Of a stretch of DNA of 64,000 nucleotides, positions 17,496 to 26,472 are shown in pieces; position 1 is the stretch's first letter, and each line of letters opens with the position of its first letter. Position numbers and translations under genes: made by a program. The notes under the pieces are model-generated. The model ran no database searches. It was given only the letters and a program-made list of their open reading frames with translations, and was not told the origin of the DNA. Origin of the DNA: Vibrio azureus (lineage in GTDB: Bacteria; Pseudomonadota; Gammaproteobacteria; Enterobacterales; Vibrionaceae); NCBI RefSeq assembly GCF_002849855.1, contig NZ_CP018617.1:1426001-1490000 (forward strand), written 5' to 3'.

Positions 17496-18200
17496 ATGAT
17501 GATAATTATAATTTTTATTTTAATACTCTTTATAATCGGCTCAGCGGTAAAGGAAGAACCACATAAAGCCAAAAGGGTAGAATATTTTCATAGAGCGGAA
17601 CTTGGGGATGCTGACGCCCAAAACAATCTCGGCGTCATGTACTACGAAGGAGAAGGCGTCTCTCAAGACGAGATACAAGCCGAGTCTTGGTACAGAAAAG
17701 CCGCAGAGCAAGGCCAGGCTGACGCTCAATACAACCTAGGATCTATGTATTACCTTGGCAGAGGCGTGATTCAAGACAAAACCGAAGCACTATCTTGGTA
17801 TAAAAAAGCAGCTGAACAAGGACATGCCGGCGCTCAAAATAATTTAGGTACAATGTATGATGAAGGTGATGGTATTTACTTAGATGATACCCAAGCGGTC
17901 CAGTGGTACCAGAAAGCCGCCAAACAAGGTGATGCTCGTGCTCAATTTAACCTAGCTCTGATGTATCATGAAGGTGAAGGCATCGCTCAAAATCACGCCC
18001 AAGCTGTAATGTGGTACAAAAAAGCAGCCTTGCAAGGGGATGCCGACGCTAAATTTAACCTAGCCTTGATGTACCATGATGGTGAAGGCGTTACTCAAAA
18101 CAATTCCCAAGCGGTAAAATGGTATAAAGAAGCTGCCGAACAAGGCCATAACCTCGCTCAAAGCCAACTTAATGGGATGTGCAAGGAAGGGGAAGTATAA
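17496..18200 (+). CDS. Sel1-repeat protein, membrane-anchored (second of two)
   Basis: A 234-residue paralog of the upstream gene: a short hydrophobic N terminus (MMIIIIFILILFIIGSAV) followed by five to six Sel1-like 36-residue repeats (for example AQNNLGVMYYEGEGVSQDE and AQFNLALMYHEGEGIAQNH). Repeats within this protein resemble one another closely, suggesting recent expansion. The lone N-terminal helix suggests the solenoid is anchored in the inner membrane and displayed on one side. Partners are unknown. Confidence 0.85.
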   Translation: MMIIIIFILILFIIGSAVKEEPHKAKRVEYFHRAELGDADAQNNLGVMYYEGEGVSQDEIQAESWYRKAAEQGQADAQYNLGSMYYLGRGVIQDKTEALSWYKKAAEQGHAGAQNNLGTMYDEGDGIYLDDTQAVQWYQKAAKQGDARAQFNLALMYHEGEGIAQNHAQAVMWYKKAALQGDADAKFNLALMYHDGEGVTQNNSQAVKWYKEAAEQGHNLAQSQLNGMCKEGEV

Positions 18201-18239
18201 CGCCACAAATGGTAAAATAATGCGCCTCTGACTGAGCTA

Positions 18240-18296
18240 AACCTAAGTAATCTCAAGATATTGTGTTCAGCCAGACACTCTTTGGGATCGTGTCAC
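18240..18296. repeat. TATACCC-family repeat, internally shortened
   Basis: CCTAAGTAATCTCAAG, a short centre including TGTGTTCAGC, then GTGTCACTTGGGTA. The same shortened layout appears near 43287-43343. Confidence 0.6.
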
Positions 18297-18355
18297 TTGG
18301 GTAGACATAGCACCTTAAAGTGACATTGGTATATTAATTCGATTAAACTAAGTCA

Positions 18356-18398
18356 TATACCCAAGTAACCTCAAGATGCTTGAGGTCACTTGGGTATA
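18356..18398. repeat. TATACCC palindrome, near-perfect hairpin
   Basis: Arms of 20 bases with one mismatch (TATACCCAAGTAACCTCAAG against CTTGAGGTCACTTGGGTATA) around a 3-base loop. It lies about 30 bp upstream of the MocR gene start and would form a strong hairpin in its leader if transcribed. Confidence 0.8.
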
Positions 18399-18429
18399 GT
18401 CATCCTAATTATCAGCCCAAGGAGTATTT

Positions 18430-19770
18430 GTGAGTAGTGCAAAGTTCGTTCATATCGCGAAAGTGATCGAGGAACGTATTAATCAAGGCGAATACCGCCC
18501 CAATACAAAATTGCCGACTCACAGGGTACTCGCTGCTGAGTTAAAAACAACACCAGCAACTATCGCCAAAGCCTATCAACTCCTGGTTAATAAGCGTCGT
18601 GTCAAGTCTCATGTTGGCCGTGGGACCTACGTGTGTGATACATCTGCGCTCGGGCAGGCGATTCAAGCACCTGAACACGGACATGACTTTAATTTTTCGA
18701 TTCTTCAGCCATGCTTGCACAAAAATTCTGAAGCAATCCGAGCAGCGTACTCCGCAACTGCTGATCATTTAACTCCCGAACTCATCGGTTATGTCGAACA
18801 CTCCGGGCATAAAGCTCATCGCCTAGCGGGCTGTCATTGGGCCAAATATTATGGATTAGAAGGTGGTAATCTCAACAATACCCTGTTAACCAATGGCGCT
18901 CAGCATGCCCTCTCGCTCCTGATTCAAACCTTTACTCAGCCTGGCGATACCATTGCAGTTGAGTCACTGACCTACCCTGGTATTTTTGCCATTGCGAATC
19001 TTTCAGGACGTCAAGTTGTCGGCGTGGCCATGGATGATTATGGTGTCTCACCTGAGGCTTTAGAAACGACTATTGTGGAACATCAGCCTAAATTAGTCGT
19101 CCTCATCCCCTCACACCAAAACCCAACGGGAATTACCATGCCCGTATGGCGTCGTAAAGAGGTCGCTCAAATCATTGCCAAACACAATATCTGGCTGATT
19201 GAAGATGATATATATGGCTTTCTTAACGCAGAGCCCATTCCTGCAATCACGAATTTTATTCCTGATCATGCCTTTCATATTTCTGCGTTATCCAAAGCCA
19301 TCAGTCCGGCGATGCGATGTGGTTATATTAAAGCTCCGAACGAGCAAATCACGCGAATACAAGCCTTCATTCGGGCAAATATTTGGCTTCCTTCTCCCCT
19401 CAATTTTCAGGCAGCAACAGAGCTTATTGAATCCGGTGAAGCCTTTACACTCGCACATGAACAGCGTCTTACCGCCCAAAAACGACAACAGATCGCTCGC
19501 GAGGTATTGCCTGACTTTATCAGTGATGACAGTAGCTATCACATTTGGTTGCCTTTACCCAACCACTGGAAAGCCGAGCACTTTGTACAACACGCCAAGA
19601 CAGAGCATATCTTAACCAGCAGCGGCAGTTATTTTGATGTTACAGGCCTTGAGTCTCGTCATATTCGCCTATCATTAATGTCCATCAATACAGAAGATAG
19701 ATTGAGAGAAGGGCTGAGCCAACTCAAAATGCTCTTGGACAGTCAAATGAATACTCTTTTCCCAATTTGA
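18430..19770 (+). CDS. MocR/PdxR-family regulator (GntR HTH fused to aminotransferase fold)
   Basis: The GTG start at 18430 has AAGGAG nearby (18419-18424). The 446-residue protein has an N-terminal GntR winged helix (about 1-70; LPTHRVLAAELKTTPATIAK, then GRGTYVC) and a PLP-dependent fold-type I domain (about 85-440). The domain retains an Asn-Pro motif (PSHQNPTGITMP) and the PLP-Lys segment SALSKAISPAMRCGY. MocR proteins are usually transcription factors controlling a neighbouring gene through an amino-acid or PLP ligand. The adjacent genes (Sel1 proteins, flagellar operon) give no metabolic target, so the regulon is unknown. Confidence 0.88.
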   Translation: MSSAKFVHIAKVIEERINQGEYRPNTKLPTHRVLAAELKTTPATIAKAYQLLVNKRRVKSHVGRGTYVCDTSALGQAIQAPEHGHDFNFSILQPCLHKNSEAIRAAYSATADHLTPELIGYVEHSGHKAHRLAGCHWAKYYGLEGGNLNNTLLTNGAQHALSLLIQTFTQPGDTIAVESLTYPGIFAIANLSGRQVVGVAMDDYGVSPEALETTIVEHQPKLVVLIPSHQNPTGITMPVWRRKEVAQIIAKHNIWLIEDDIYGFLNAEPIPAITNFIPDHAFHISALSKAISPAMRCGYIKAPNEQITRIQAFIRANIWLPSPLNFQAATELIESGEAFTLAHEQRLTAQKRQQIAREVLPDFISDDSSYHIWLPLPNHWKAEHFVQHAKTEHILTSSGSYFDVTGLESRHIRLSLMSINTEDRLREGLSQLKMLLDSQMNTLFPI

Positions 19771-19812
19771 CAGTGATATCCTAAGTTAACATTAATACCC
19801 TAGGTTAACAGC

Positions 19813-19838
19813 AATACCCAAGCCTGACCTTGGGTATA
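19813..19838. terminator. Hairpin between convergent MocR and flagellin-like genes
   Basis: AATACCCAAG and CTTGGGTATA arms around a short loop lie between two converging stop codons. It is a short member of the TATACCC repeat family and a likely bidirectional transcript end for the lateral flagellar operon. Confidence 0.6.
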
Positions 19839-19854
19839 TGGTAGTTGGAATAGA

Positions 19855-20892
19855 TTACTTTAGCAGCGCAACAACAGTGTGACGTCGTACATTTGCTTGA
19901 GCATTTAAGGCTTCAAACGTGGTTGTAAAAGTTGAGGAAGCCGATGTCCACTGTTCTAATTTGTGATTCACTTCATCGCTCATGAGTAAATCCTGACGGT
20001 GTATTCTTTGCATTTGATCTTGTAAATCAGTATGGAACGCTTTTGCGGCATCGAAACTGCTTCTGACCTGACGGAGATGTCGGTTCACGTTCGAAATAGC
20101 TTGCTTTATGGCCTCTCGAGACCCCAAATCAAACGTCATTTCATTGACGCCATCTGGCTCAGACTTGAGTGTCATCAGGTTCGCTTGACCAGCCGGGAAG
20201 CGATGTCCTTCACCAGTGATCTTTACTTTTTGCTGCATGAGCTGATAGGCAGCATCACGAGCTTCAAACAAAATCGCTCCATCTCCAGCAAGAGATGCTC
20301 TCATCCCCATTGGAATCAAGCTTCTATCGAGCATCTTTACCATCTTAGATGGCTCTGAATGCCCATCGAAATGTATCATCACTGATTGGCCTTGTGGAAA
20401 GTCAAGACGAACCTGCTCTGCTTTATCACTTAGCCTGTTGGTATTGAGCCCCGGAATCGAGAAACGCCGTATATCTGCCCGATCCAAGTTAAAACGTAAC
20501 CCATTATCGATGACCTTTTGACCATCAAAGCGTGTTTTTTCAACTTGCCTTTCTATCACTGCCTTTGAGCGAATTAATTGTTCTTGTATCCCATGAGCAT
20601 TAGCCAAACCACGTTGCATTGCTTGCGTCAGATTACGTTTAATGCTCGTTAGCTCTTTGCCTATCACCTGTAAAGATTGAGAAGCAATTTGCACCGCAGT
20701 CGCTTGCTGCTGCCCTTGATTAAGGCGAACTCCCGTGACCGAGTAGGAAATGGAAGCTTCAACGTTCGTTGAGGAAACAGGCGGCTTTATAATGCCACCG
20801 GAGCTCATAGAGCGAGTCGGGGTAATTAGGGCTTTCCCACTCTTTCCCAAAGGAAGACTTGGTGAAGTGATTTCGACAGAGCTCATCGCCAT
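19855..20892 (-). CDS. Flagellin-like protein at the end of the lateral flagellar operon
   Basis: A 345-residue protein with helical, coiled-coil-prone ends and a flagellin-like N-terminal segment (about 105-140: IERQVEKTRFDGQKVIDNG). In the middle (about 165-215) is a hook-IN-like beta motif running from QVRLDFPQGQSVMIHF to DGAILFEA. It lacks the canonical flagellin start and the usual C-terminal end, so it is probably an accessory filament or junction protein rather than the main flagellin. It follows flgL after 21 bp on the same strand and looks co-transcribed. The exact role is unknown. Confidence 0.6.
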   Translation of the reverse strand: MAMSSVEITSPSLPLGKSGKALITPTRSMSSGGIIKPPVSSTNVEASISYSVTGVRLNQGQQQATAVQIASQSLQVIGKELTSIKRNLTQAMQRGLANAHGIQEQLIRSKAVIERQVEKTRFDGQKVIDNGLRFNLDRADIRRFSIPGLNTNRLSDKAEQVRLDFPQGQSVMIHFDGHSEPSKMVKMLDRSLIPMGMRASLAGDGAILFEARDAAYQLMQQKVKITGEGHRFPAGQANLMTLKSEPDGVNEMTFDLGSREAIKQAISNVNRHLRQVRSSFDAAKAFHTDLQDQMQRIHRQDLLMSDEVNHKLEQWTSASSTFTTTFEALNAQANVRRHTVVALLK

Positions 20893-20913
20893 AATATTTT
20901 TCCTTTCTTAAGC

Positions 20914-21813
20914 TCACATACGATCAAAGAGACGCAGATCGTTTATTTTGACATAACTGGCCTGTGTCGCTTGCAGCGCAGCCAGAAAGTTATGTAATTG
21001 AACAGAAACTTCACCGTAATCTAATGCCGATAACTCCTTGGTCACTTTATCGACAAACAAAGTATTCTCACCATGTGCACTGTCTAACAACGCCAAATTA
21101 TTGTGACGCCCACCTATTTCCGTTCTGGCGCCGAGAACATTAGCCAACGTATCATCAATGCTCGACAGACTGGCCCCGACTTCCGCTTGAAACTGCTCGC
21201 TCGGACTCTTAAATTCTGCAATTAAAGCATCGATCTGATTAAGCACGTTCTCACCTGAGTCACGCCTTAGAAGCTCAGTGGCGGTTACATTTGCCTCTAT
21301 GGTCACGCCTTTAGCGACGGTAACAATTCGTTTGTCATCGTTACCCACTACGGTATATTTATCATTAACTTTAGTCACCGCCGCTTGGTTTGATTGTGTC
21401 CCCGCAAAGAGAAAGTGGCCTTCTTCATCTTGGTTATTTAGGGAAGATTGAATCGCATCACGATAGCTTTTGAGTTCAATCACCATTCCGGTTCTGTCTT
21501 GATCTGTCAGGGACTCATTGGCTCCCCATAACACCAAATCACGCATACTCATCAGACTGTTGCCCATGGTCTCTAATTGGACTTCTTGCTGAGATAATGT
21601 GGTAGTAACGTTGGCAATATTTTTTTTATATTGTCCTAATGCGCTTCCCTCTCGCTCTAAATTCAACAACTTAATTGACGACATAGGATCGTCAGACAAC
21701 TTTGTTAAACGCTCACCGGTCGCCATTTGTTGCAGCACTTGCCCTAAGCCAGCATTATTTCGTTGCAAGCTATGTAACATCATTTGGCTAAATTGACTGT
21801 CACTGATTCTCAT
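20914..21813 (-). CDS. flgL: Flagellar hook-filament junction protein FlgL (lateral type)
   Basis: A 299-residue protein with flagellin-type helical ends: MRISDSQFSQMMLHSLQRNN, then GLGQVLQQMATGERLTKLSDDP at the N terminus, and a C-terminal half similar to flagellin. It forms the second ring (HAP3) joining hook to filament, after FlgK. A perfect ribosome-binding site (AAAGGAGGT) precedes the ATG. It starts 11 bp past flgK in the flgB-flgL operon. Confidence 0.93.
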   Translation of the reverse strand: MRISDSQFSQMMLHSLQRNNAGLGQVLQQMATGERLTKLSDDPMSSIKLLNLEREGSALGQYKKNIANVTTTLSQQEVQLETMGNSLMSMRDLVLWGANESLTDQDRTGMVIELKSYRDAIQSSLNNQDEEGHFLFAGTQSNQAAVTKVNDKYTVVGNDDKRIVTVAKGVTIEANVTATELLRRDSGENVLNQIDALIAEFKSPSEQFQAEVGASLSSIDDTLANVLGARTEIGGRHNNLALLDSAHGENTLFVDKVTKELSALDYGEVSVQLHNFLAALQATQASYVKINDLRLFDRM

Positions 21814-21824
21814 GTCTACCTCCT

Positions 21825-23198
21825 TTAGAACAATTGCAGCACTGCATCAAAGAGTTGATTCGCTGTACTGATGACCTTGACATTCGCGTTATGTGCATTA
21901 GAAAAAGTCATTAGGTTTGCGGCTTCTTCATCAATATTCACCGCACTCACATTATCGCGTTCCGCTTGAACCTGCTGATTCATCGCATTTTTCACATCTC
22001 GATCTGTATTAGCTTGGCGAGCTTTAATCGCAAGCTCTCCTACCATTGAGTTAAATGCCTCATTTAAGCTCAGTTGACCGTATCCGGTCACCGCAACGGA
22101 CTGATTACTGATTCCAATCAGAGCATTTAATACATCAGCATTACCTGGCATTCCATCACTTGAAAAAGCCAACTCTGCAGGACGTATATCATTAACACTT
22201 AAGCTTGCCGCTGGACTGTCTACATTGAAATCAAAAAGCGGTTTACCTGGTTGTCCATTGAGGTCGATCCCCGTTGCCAATCGGGAGTTATATTGTTGCG
22301 TGAGCGCTTTCGCCATATCGTCTAATGCAACTTGGTGAGGTTGAAGAATCTCTTTTTGATAATCCTGAATCGCCCCCAGCTCACCACCAACGGAATGATT
22401 CACCATAAATTGCTGCTGAGAAAACTGGATAGTCAAATGAGAAAGGTCATTATCATTTTTTGTCGGTACACTGCCTAATAAGCCGTGCTCAGACCCCATC
22501 ACTAAAGGTTGTCCAGAAGCAAGCGTGACTTGTAATCCTCCGTTGGGTTGAGAGGTTGTCCTCACTTCTACTAATTGTGACAGTTCTCCAAGCACGGCAT
22601 CTCGTTTATCAAGCAGTGGCGAAGGGTTTCCTCCTACCCCATTGATTTCTGCAAGTTGCTTATTTAACGTCGCAATATTCGCCAGTAGCGTATTCACATT
22701 TTCCAGTCCAGCTTCTCGTTGCTGGTTCAAGTCATGATTTTGATTGTGCAACGATTCAGATAACGTATTAAACCGTTGTGCCAAAGCTTCTGCTTCATTA
22801 ATCACTTGCTGACGATAAGGTATTGACTCTGGTTTGACCGTTGCATCATTCAATGCAGCATTTAAAGAGTCCAACCCAGCCGAAAGATTAAACCCATCAG
22901 CACCAAAAGTATTTTCCAGTTGACTGAGGCCTGCACTATAGCTTTTTGCGTAAGAGGCGAGACTATTACTTAACCATACCTGCTTGACTAAGAACTGATC
23001 CGTCACACGCCGAATACTGGTGACTTCGGTACCCATTCCTGGACTAAAAATATTATGTTTCTCACCTTCGACAGAGGCAAATAATGCCTGCTGTCGGCTG
23101 TAACCTGGAGTATTCACATTGGCGACATTTTGCGCTGTTACGCCCAAGGCTACTCGGTTAGCACTTAACCCTGAAAGGGCTATATTTACAAGATTCAT
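21825..23198 (-). CDS. flgK: Flagellar hook-associated protein FlgK (lateral type)
   Basis: A 457-residue protein with the FlgK N terminus (NIALSGLSANRVALGVTAQN and NTPGYSRQ) and C-terminal EEAANLMTFSNAHNANVKVI. FlgK (HAP1) forms the first junction ring at the hook tip. It is somewhat short compared with polar FlgK proteins of 550-650 residues, which suits a lateral system with a reduced middle domain. Its ATG follows the flgJ stop with no gap, so translation is probably coupled. Confidence 0.93.
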   Translation of the reverse strand: MNLVNIALSGLSANRVALGVTAQNVANVNTPGYSRQQALFASVEGEKHNIFSPGMGTEVTSIRRVTDQFLVKQVWLSNSLASYAKSYSAGLSQLENTFGADGFNLSAGLDSLNAALNDATVKPESIPYRQQVINEAEALAQRFNTLSESLHNQNHDLNQQREAGLENVNTLLANIATLNKQLAEINGVGGNPSPLLDKRDAVLGELSQLVEVRTTSQPNGGLQVTLASGQPLVMGSEHGLLGSVPTKNDNDLSHLTIQFSQQQFMVNHSVGGELGAIQDYQKEILQPHQVALDDMAKALTQQYNSRLATGIDLNGQPGKPLFDFNVDSPAASLSVNDIRPAELAFSSDGMPGNADVLNALIGISNQSVAVTGYGQLSLNEAFNSMVGELAIKARQANTDRDVKNAMNQQVQAERDNVSAVNIDEEAANLMTFSNAHNANVKVISTANQLFDAVLQLF

Positions 23199-23834
23199 CT
23201 ACCACTCCATTGTTTTGAGTAACGGTTGAGCAAACGCTGTTGTCATCCCCGCTTCTTTGAGTACCTGTTCTAGAGAAGCGACCGTTTGGGGATCAGTATT
23301 AATTCCTTCAAGCATTGGATTTTCTAGCATGTTTAGATCTTGTCGCGCAGATTTAGCATCAGCAGAAGAGAGCGATGTTATGCGCTCTCTCACATCAACT
23401 GCAGTCAGATGCACCGGTGATGCCTTCCTTCCTGAAACAAAATCACTTGAATGACGGCCTTCGTTTGCAGCATTGATAAAGCGAGAAGCTTCAACAGGAC
23501 GGCTTTGCTCTACAGGACTCAATTGCTTAATCAGCATCTGTGCAATGCCCGCATTGTGTTTTTGAGCCAGTTCGATCGCCAATTGACCATCATACATATC
23601 GCGAAAAACACCCTGATTTTGATAGGAAAATGGCGAGTTTTTTGCAGATAAAACATCACTACTGCTTCTCATTTGACGCAGCACAATTTGTAAAAACATC
23701 GCCTCAAATTGACCAGCCATCGTCGATAATGCTTCTTTACTGCCTTGATGCTGCTTAATGTTCATCACCGCGCTATTGTCATGATAAAGAACACGATTTA
23801 CATTCATAGAATTACCCAGTTCTTGTAACTTCAT
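23199..23834 (-). CDS. flgJ: Rod-cap protein FlgJ without muramidase domain (lateral type)
   Basis: I take the ATG at 23834, preceded by AAGGAG at good spacing; longer in-frame starts overlap flgI. The 211-residue protein has the rod-binding domain (KEALSTMAGQFEAMFLQIVL, then FRDMYDGQLAIELAQ) in its first 110 residues. The rest is poorly conserved and contains no glucosaminidase domain, which in polar FlgJ proteins follows the rod domain and brings the length to about 310. FlgJ caps the growing rod in the periplasm; here another enzyme must open the peptidoglycan. The MltD-like transglycosylase at 31954 is the local candidate. Confidence 0.88.
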   Translation of the reverse strand: MKLQELGNSMNVNRVLYHDNSAVMNIKQHQGSKEALSTMAGQFEAMFLQIVLRQMRSSSDVLSAKNSPFSYQNQGVFRDMYDGQLAIELAQKHNAGIAQMLIKQLSPVEQSRPVEASRFINAANEGRHSSDFVSGRKASPVHLTAVDVRERITSLSSADAKSARQDLNMLENPMLEGINTDPQTVASLEQVLKEAGMTTAFAQPLLKTMEW

Positions 23835-23844
23835 ATCAGACTCC

Positions 23845-24966
23845 TTAGATAACGACCAGCTCAGCATTTAAAGCCCCAGCTTCATCGAGAGCCTGCAAAA
23901 TTGACATGAGATCTGAAGGTGAAGCCCCTAAGCTATTCACTGCATTAACAATGGTATTGAGTTCTGTCCCCGCAGGCCAAATCAGCATTTGCGCCTCCGT
24001 TTGTTCAATATCAATATCACTTTGATTCACAACTTCGGTATTGCCTTGAGCAAATGGGTTCGGTTGGCTCACCTGCTGAGATTCCGACACTCTTACCGTA
24101 AGATTGCCATGGCTGACCGCCGCCTCACCAACTTGAACATTTTTACCGACAACAACGGTGCCAGTTCGAGAGTTAAACACAACTCGAGCTGGCTTTTTGC
24201 CTTCAACGACACTGAGCTCTTCCAGCATTGACATCATGGTGACACGTTGCTGAGTATCCATTGGCGCTTCCATTTCAACTCGTGCCTTATTGATCGCTTT
24301 CGCGACATTAGGCCCAAACATTGTGTTAATTTCACGGGCAATATTTTTTGCCGTAGTAAAGCTAGGTTTGCGTAGATTTAGGGTAATTTCACTTCGCTGG
24401 TTAAAATCTGTTTCAATTTCTCGCTCCAGCGTTGCACCGTTAGGAATTCGCCCTGCCGTTGGAATATTCATAGCAATTTTGGAACCGCTACTGCCTTCAG
24501 CACTGAGCCCTCCAACAACAACACTGCCTTGAGCAATGGCGTACACTTCCCCATCAATGCCTCGTAAGGGGGTTAATAACAACGTGCCACCACGTAAGCT
24601 CTTCGCATCGCCAATAGATGACACAACAACATCTAATGTTTGCCCCGGTCCTGCCATTGGATCGACCGATGCGGTAACACTAACAGAAGCCACATTACGC
24701 AACTTCGGGTTCATCGAATCATCAATTTGAACACCAAACTGGCGGAGCATATTAGTGATCGATTGAGCAGTAAATTTAACCTGATTGCGGTCACCTTGTC
24801 CTGCGAGGCCAACCACTAAGCCATATCCCACGAGTTGGTTTTCTCGGATACCTTGAATATCCACCAAGTCCATAATTGGAACGCTCGTTTCAGCTCTTAG
24901 CAGCATTGGCATTGCCACCGTCAGAGAAAATAAAAAAGAACAAAAAAATACATTAAGTGATTTCAT
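23845..24966 (-). CDS. flgI: Flagellar P-ring protein FlgI (lateral type)
   Basis: The start at 24966 (MKSLNVFFCSFLFSLTVAMP) overlaps the flgH stop by one base (TAATG) and gives a clean Sec signal peptide ending LLRAE. The 373-residue precursor carries the FlgI hallmarks VDIQGIRENQLVGYGLVVGL, LTPLRGIDGEVYAIAQG and QTEAQMLIWPAGTELN. It assembles as the P ring around the rod in the peptidoglycan layer, helped by FlgA. A longer upstream start (25008) would lie inside flgH. Confidence 0.94.
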   Translation of the reverse strand: MKSLNVFFCSFLFSLTVAMPMLLRAETSVPIMDLVDIQGIRENQLVGYGLVVGLAGQGDRNQVKFTAQSITNMLRQFGVQIDDSMNPKLRNVASVSVTASVDPMAGPGQTLDVVVSSIGDAKSLRGGTLLLTPLRGIDGEVYAIAQGSVVVGGLSAEGSSGSKIAMNIPTAGRIPNGATLEREIETDFNQRSEITLNLRKPSFTTAKNIAREINTMFGPNVAKAINKARVEMEAPMDTQQRVTMMSMLEELSVVEGKKPARVVFNSRTGTVVVGKNVQVGEAAVSHGNLTVRVSESQQVSQPNPFAQGNTEVVNQSDIDIEQTEAQMLIWPAGTELNTIVNAVNSLGASPSDLMSILQALDEAGALNAELVVI

Positions 24967-25637
24967 TAAAAGGGTACCCATGGGCTGTTGAAGAACTGTG
25001 TTAACCATCCTGCAGCATTACTGTCTGACAAGGCTCCACGACCAGAATAGGTGATTCGAGCATCTGCAATTCGCTGAGAAGACACCTGATTACTCCGATT
25101 AATATCATCAACTCGAACAATGCCAGTTAAACGAATAAACTCATCGCCTTGATTAAGCCTTAACCATTTCTCACCGCTAATTCGCAGCACACCATTAGGT
25201 AACACTTCATGTACCGTCACAGTAATCGCACCTTGTAACTTGTTTCCTTGCGAACTGGAGGCACGACCATCAAAGTTTCGACTGGCATCAAGGCTCGCGC
25301 CGAAATCATCAAATGTTTTATTCCCAATCGTCGGTACAGCAAAATCGACACCTGAGCTTTTACCAAATTGAGTGCCTGCTTTTTTGCTTGATTTCGTTTC
25401 TTCAGAGAGTTGAACCGTCAGGACATCTCCAACTCGATACGCACGGCGATCTTGAAAAAGCGTCATGGTGTATTGGTGACGATAAAGACTGCCAGATTTT
25501 TTTTCTGGTAATGTATAATCTAGCACTGGTGGTGCATATTCTTGTGCATTAGGCTCAGGAGGAATAAACTCCTCACGCCCAGCACACCCCACCAGCAGTA
25601 CGACGACCACTGCCCAACTGTTTGAAAGCCATTTCAT
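24966..25637 (-). CDS. flgH: Flagellar L-ring lipoprotein FlgH (lateral type)
   Basis: A 223-residue lipoprotein with lipobox LVGC near residue 18 and the FlgH segments LFQDRRAYRVGDVLTVQLSE and GVLRISGEKWLRLNQGDEF. It forms the outer-membrane L ring. TAAGGAAG precedes the ATG at good spacing. Its stop overlaps flgI by one base. Confidence 0.94.
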   Translation of the reverse strand: MKWLSNSWAVVVVLLVGCAGREEFIPPEPNAQEYAPPVLDYTLPEKKSGSLYRHQYTMTLFQDRRAYRVGDVLTVQLSEETKSSKKAGTQFGKSSGVDFAVPTIGNKTFDDFGASLDASRNFDGRASSSQGNKLQGAITVTVHEVLPNGVLRISGEKWLRLNQGDEFIRLTGIVRVDDINRSNQVSSQRIADARITYSGRGALSDSNAAGWLTQFFNSPWVPF

Positions 25638-25666
25638 TGCTTCTTCCTTACCATCACCAATAATTA

Positions 25667-26452
25667 CTACAAGGACTGCGAGACGAACTTAAGCATATCG
25701 TCTGTTGCTGACGCGACTTTGGCGCTCATTTCATAAGCACGCTGAGTGGTGATCATATCAACCATTTCTTCGACAACCTGAACATTCGAGCCTTCTAATG
25801 CCCCTTGCTTAATACTGCCAACACCGTCGGTAGCCGGTGCGAGATCTGCCGCAGGACCACTGGCAGCCGTTTCTCTAAATAAATTGCCACCAATGGCTTC
25901 TAAACCGGCTGGATTGACAAATTTTGCTAAAGTGATTTGGCCTAGTGCTTGTGGCGTAGGATCATCGGATGTTGTCGCTGTGACCATGCCATTCACTCCA
26001 ACTGAAAAAGATGTGGCATTATCCGGCACCTGAATTGATGGCTGTAATGGTAAGCCTTGACTATTAACCATCAGGCCTTCGGAGTTAATATGGAACTGCC
26101 CATTGCGGGTATACATGATCTGCCCATCAGAATTTTCAATTTGGAAAAAACCTTGGCCCATCACCGCTAAATCCAACTCTTGCGTTGTGTTTTGAGTATT
26201 GCCCTGAGTAAATACTTTTTGAGTCCCAACAACACGAACACCTGACCCCAACTGAACACCACTTGGTAAGGTGTTAACTTGATCGACTTGTGCTCCCGGC
26301 TGACGCTGAATGGTATAAAAGAGGTCTTCAAAAACCACTCGGTCACGCTTAAAGCCAACAGTATTAACGTTCGCTAAATTATTAGAGATGGCTGTCATCT
26401 TAGTATCTTGCGCAGCCATGCCTGTTTTACTTATCCATAATGCTGAGTGCAT
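25667..26452 (-). CDS. flgG: Flagellar distal rod protein FlgG (lateral type)
   Basis: A 261-residue rod protein with the flagellar axial N terminus (ALWISKTGMAAQDTKMTAIS, then NNLANVNTVGFKRDR) and the C-terminal motif VQVVEEMVDMITTQRAYEMS. It polymerizes as the distal rod crossing the periplasm. It lies between flgF (21 bp) and flgH (30 bp) in the operon order typical of this family. Confidence 0.95.
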   Translation of the reverse strand: MHSALWISKTGMAAQDTKMTAISNNLANVNTVGFKRDRVVFEDLFYTIQRQPGAQVDQVNTLPSGVQLGSGVRVVGTQKVFTQGNTQNTTQELDLAVMGQGFFQIENSDGQIMYTRNGQFHINSEGLMVNSQGLPLQPSIQVPDNATSFSVGVNGMVTATTSDDPTPQALGQITLAKFVNPAGLEAIGGNLFRETAASGPAADLAPATDGVGSIKQGALEGSNVQVVEEMVDMITTQRAYEMSAKVASATDDMLKFVSQSL

Positions 26453-26472
26453 ATTTTACTCCTTTAATACGA

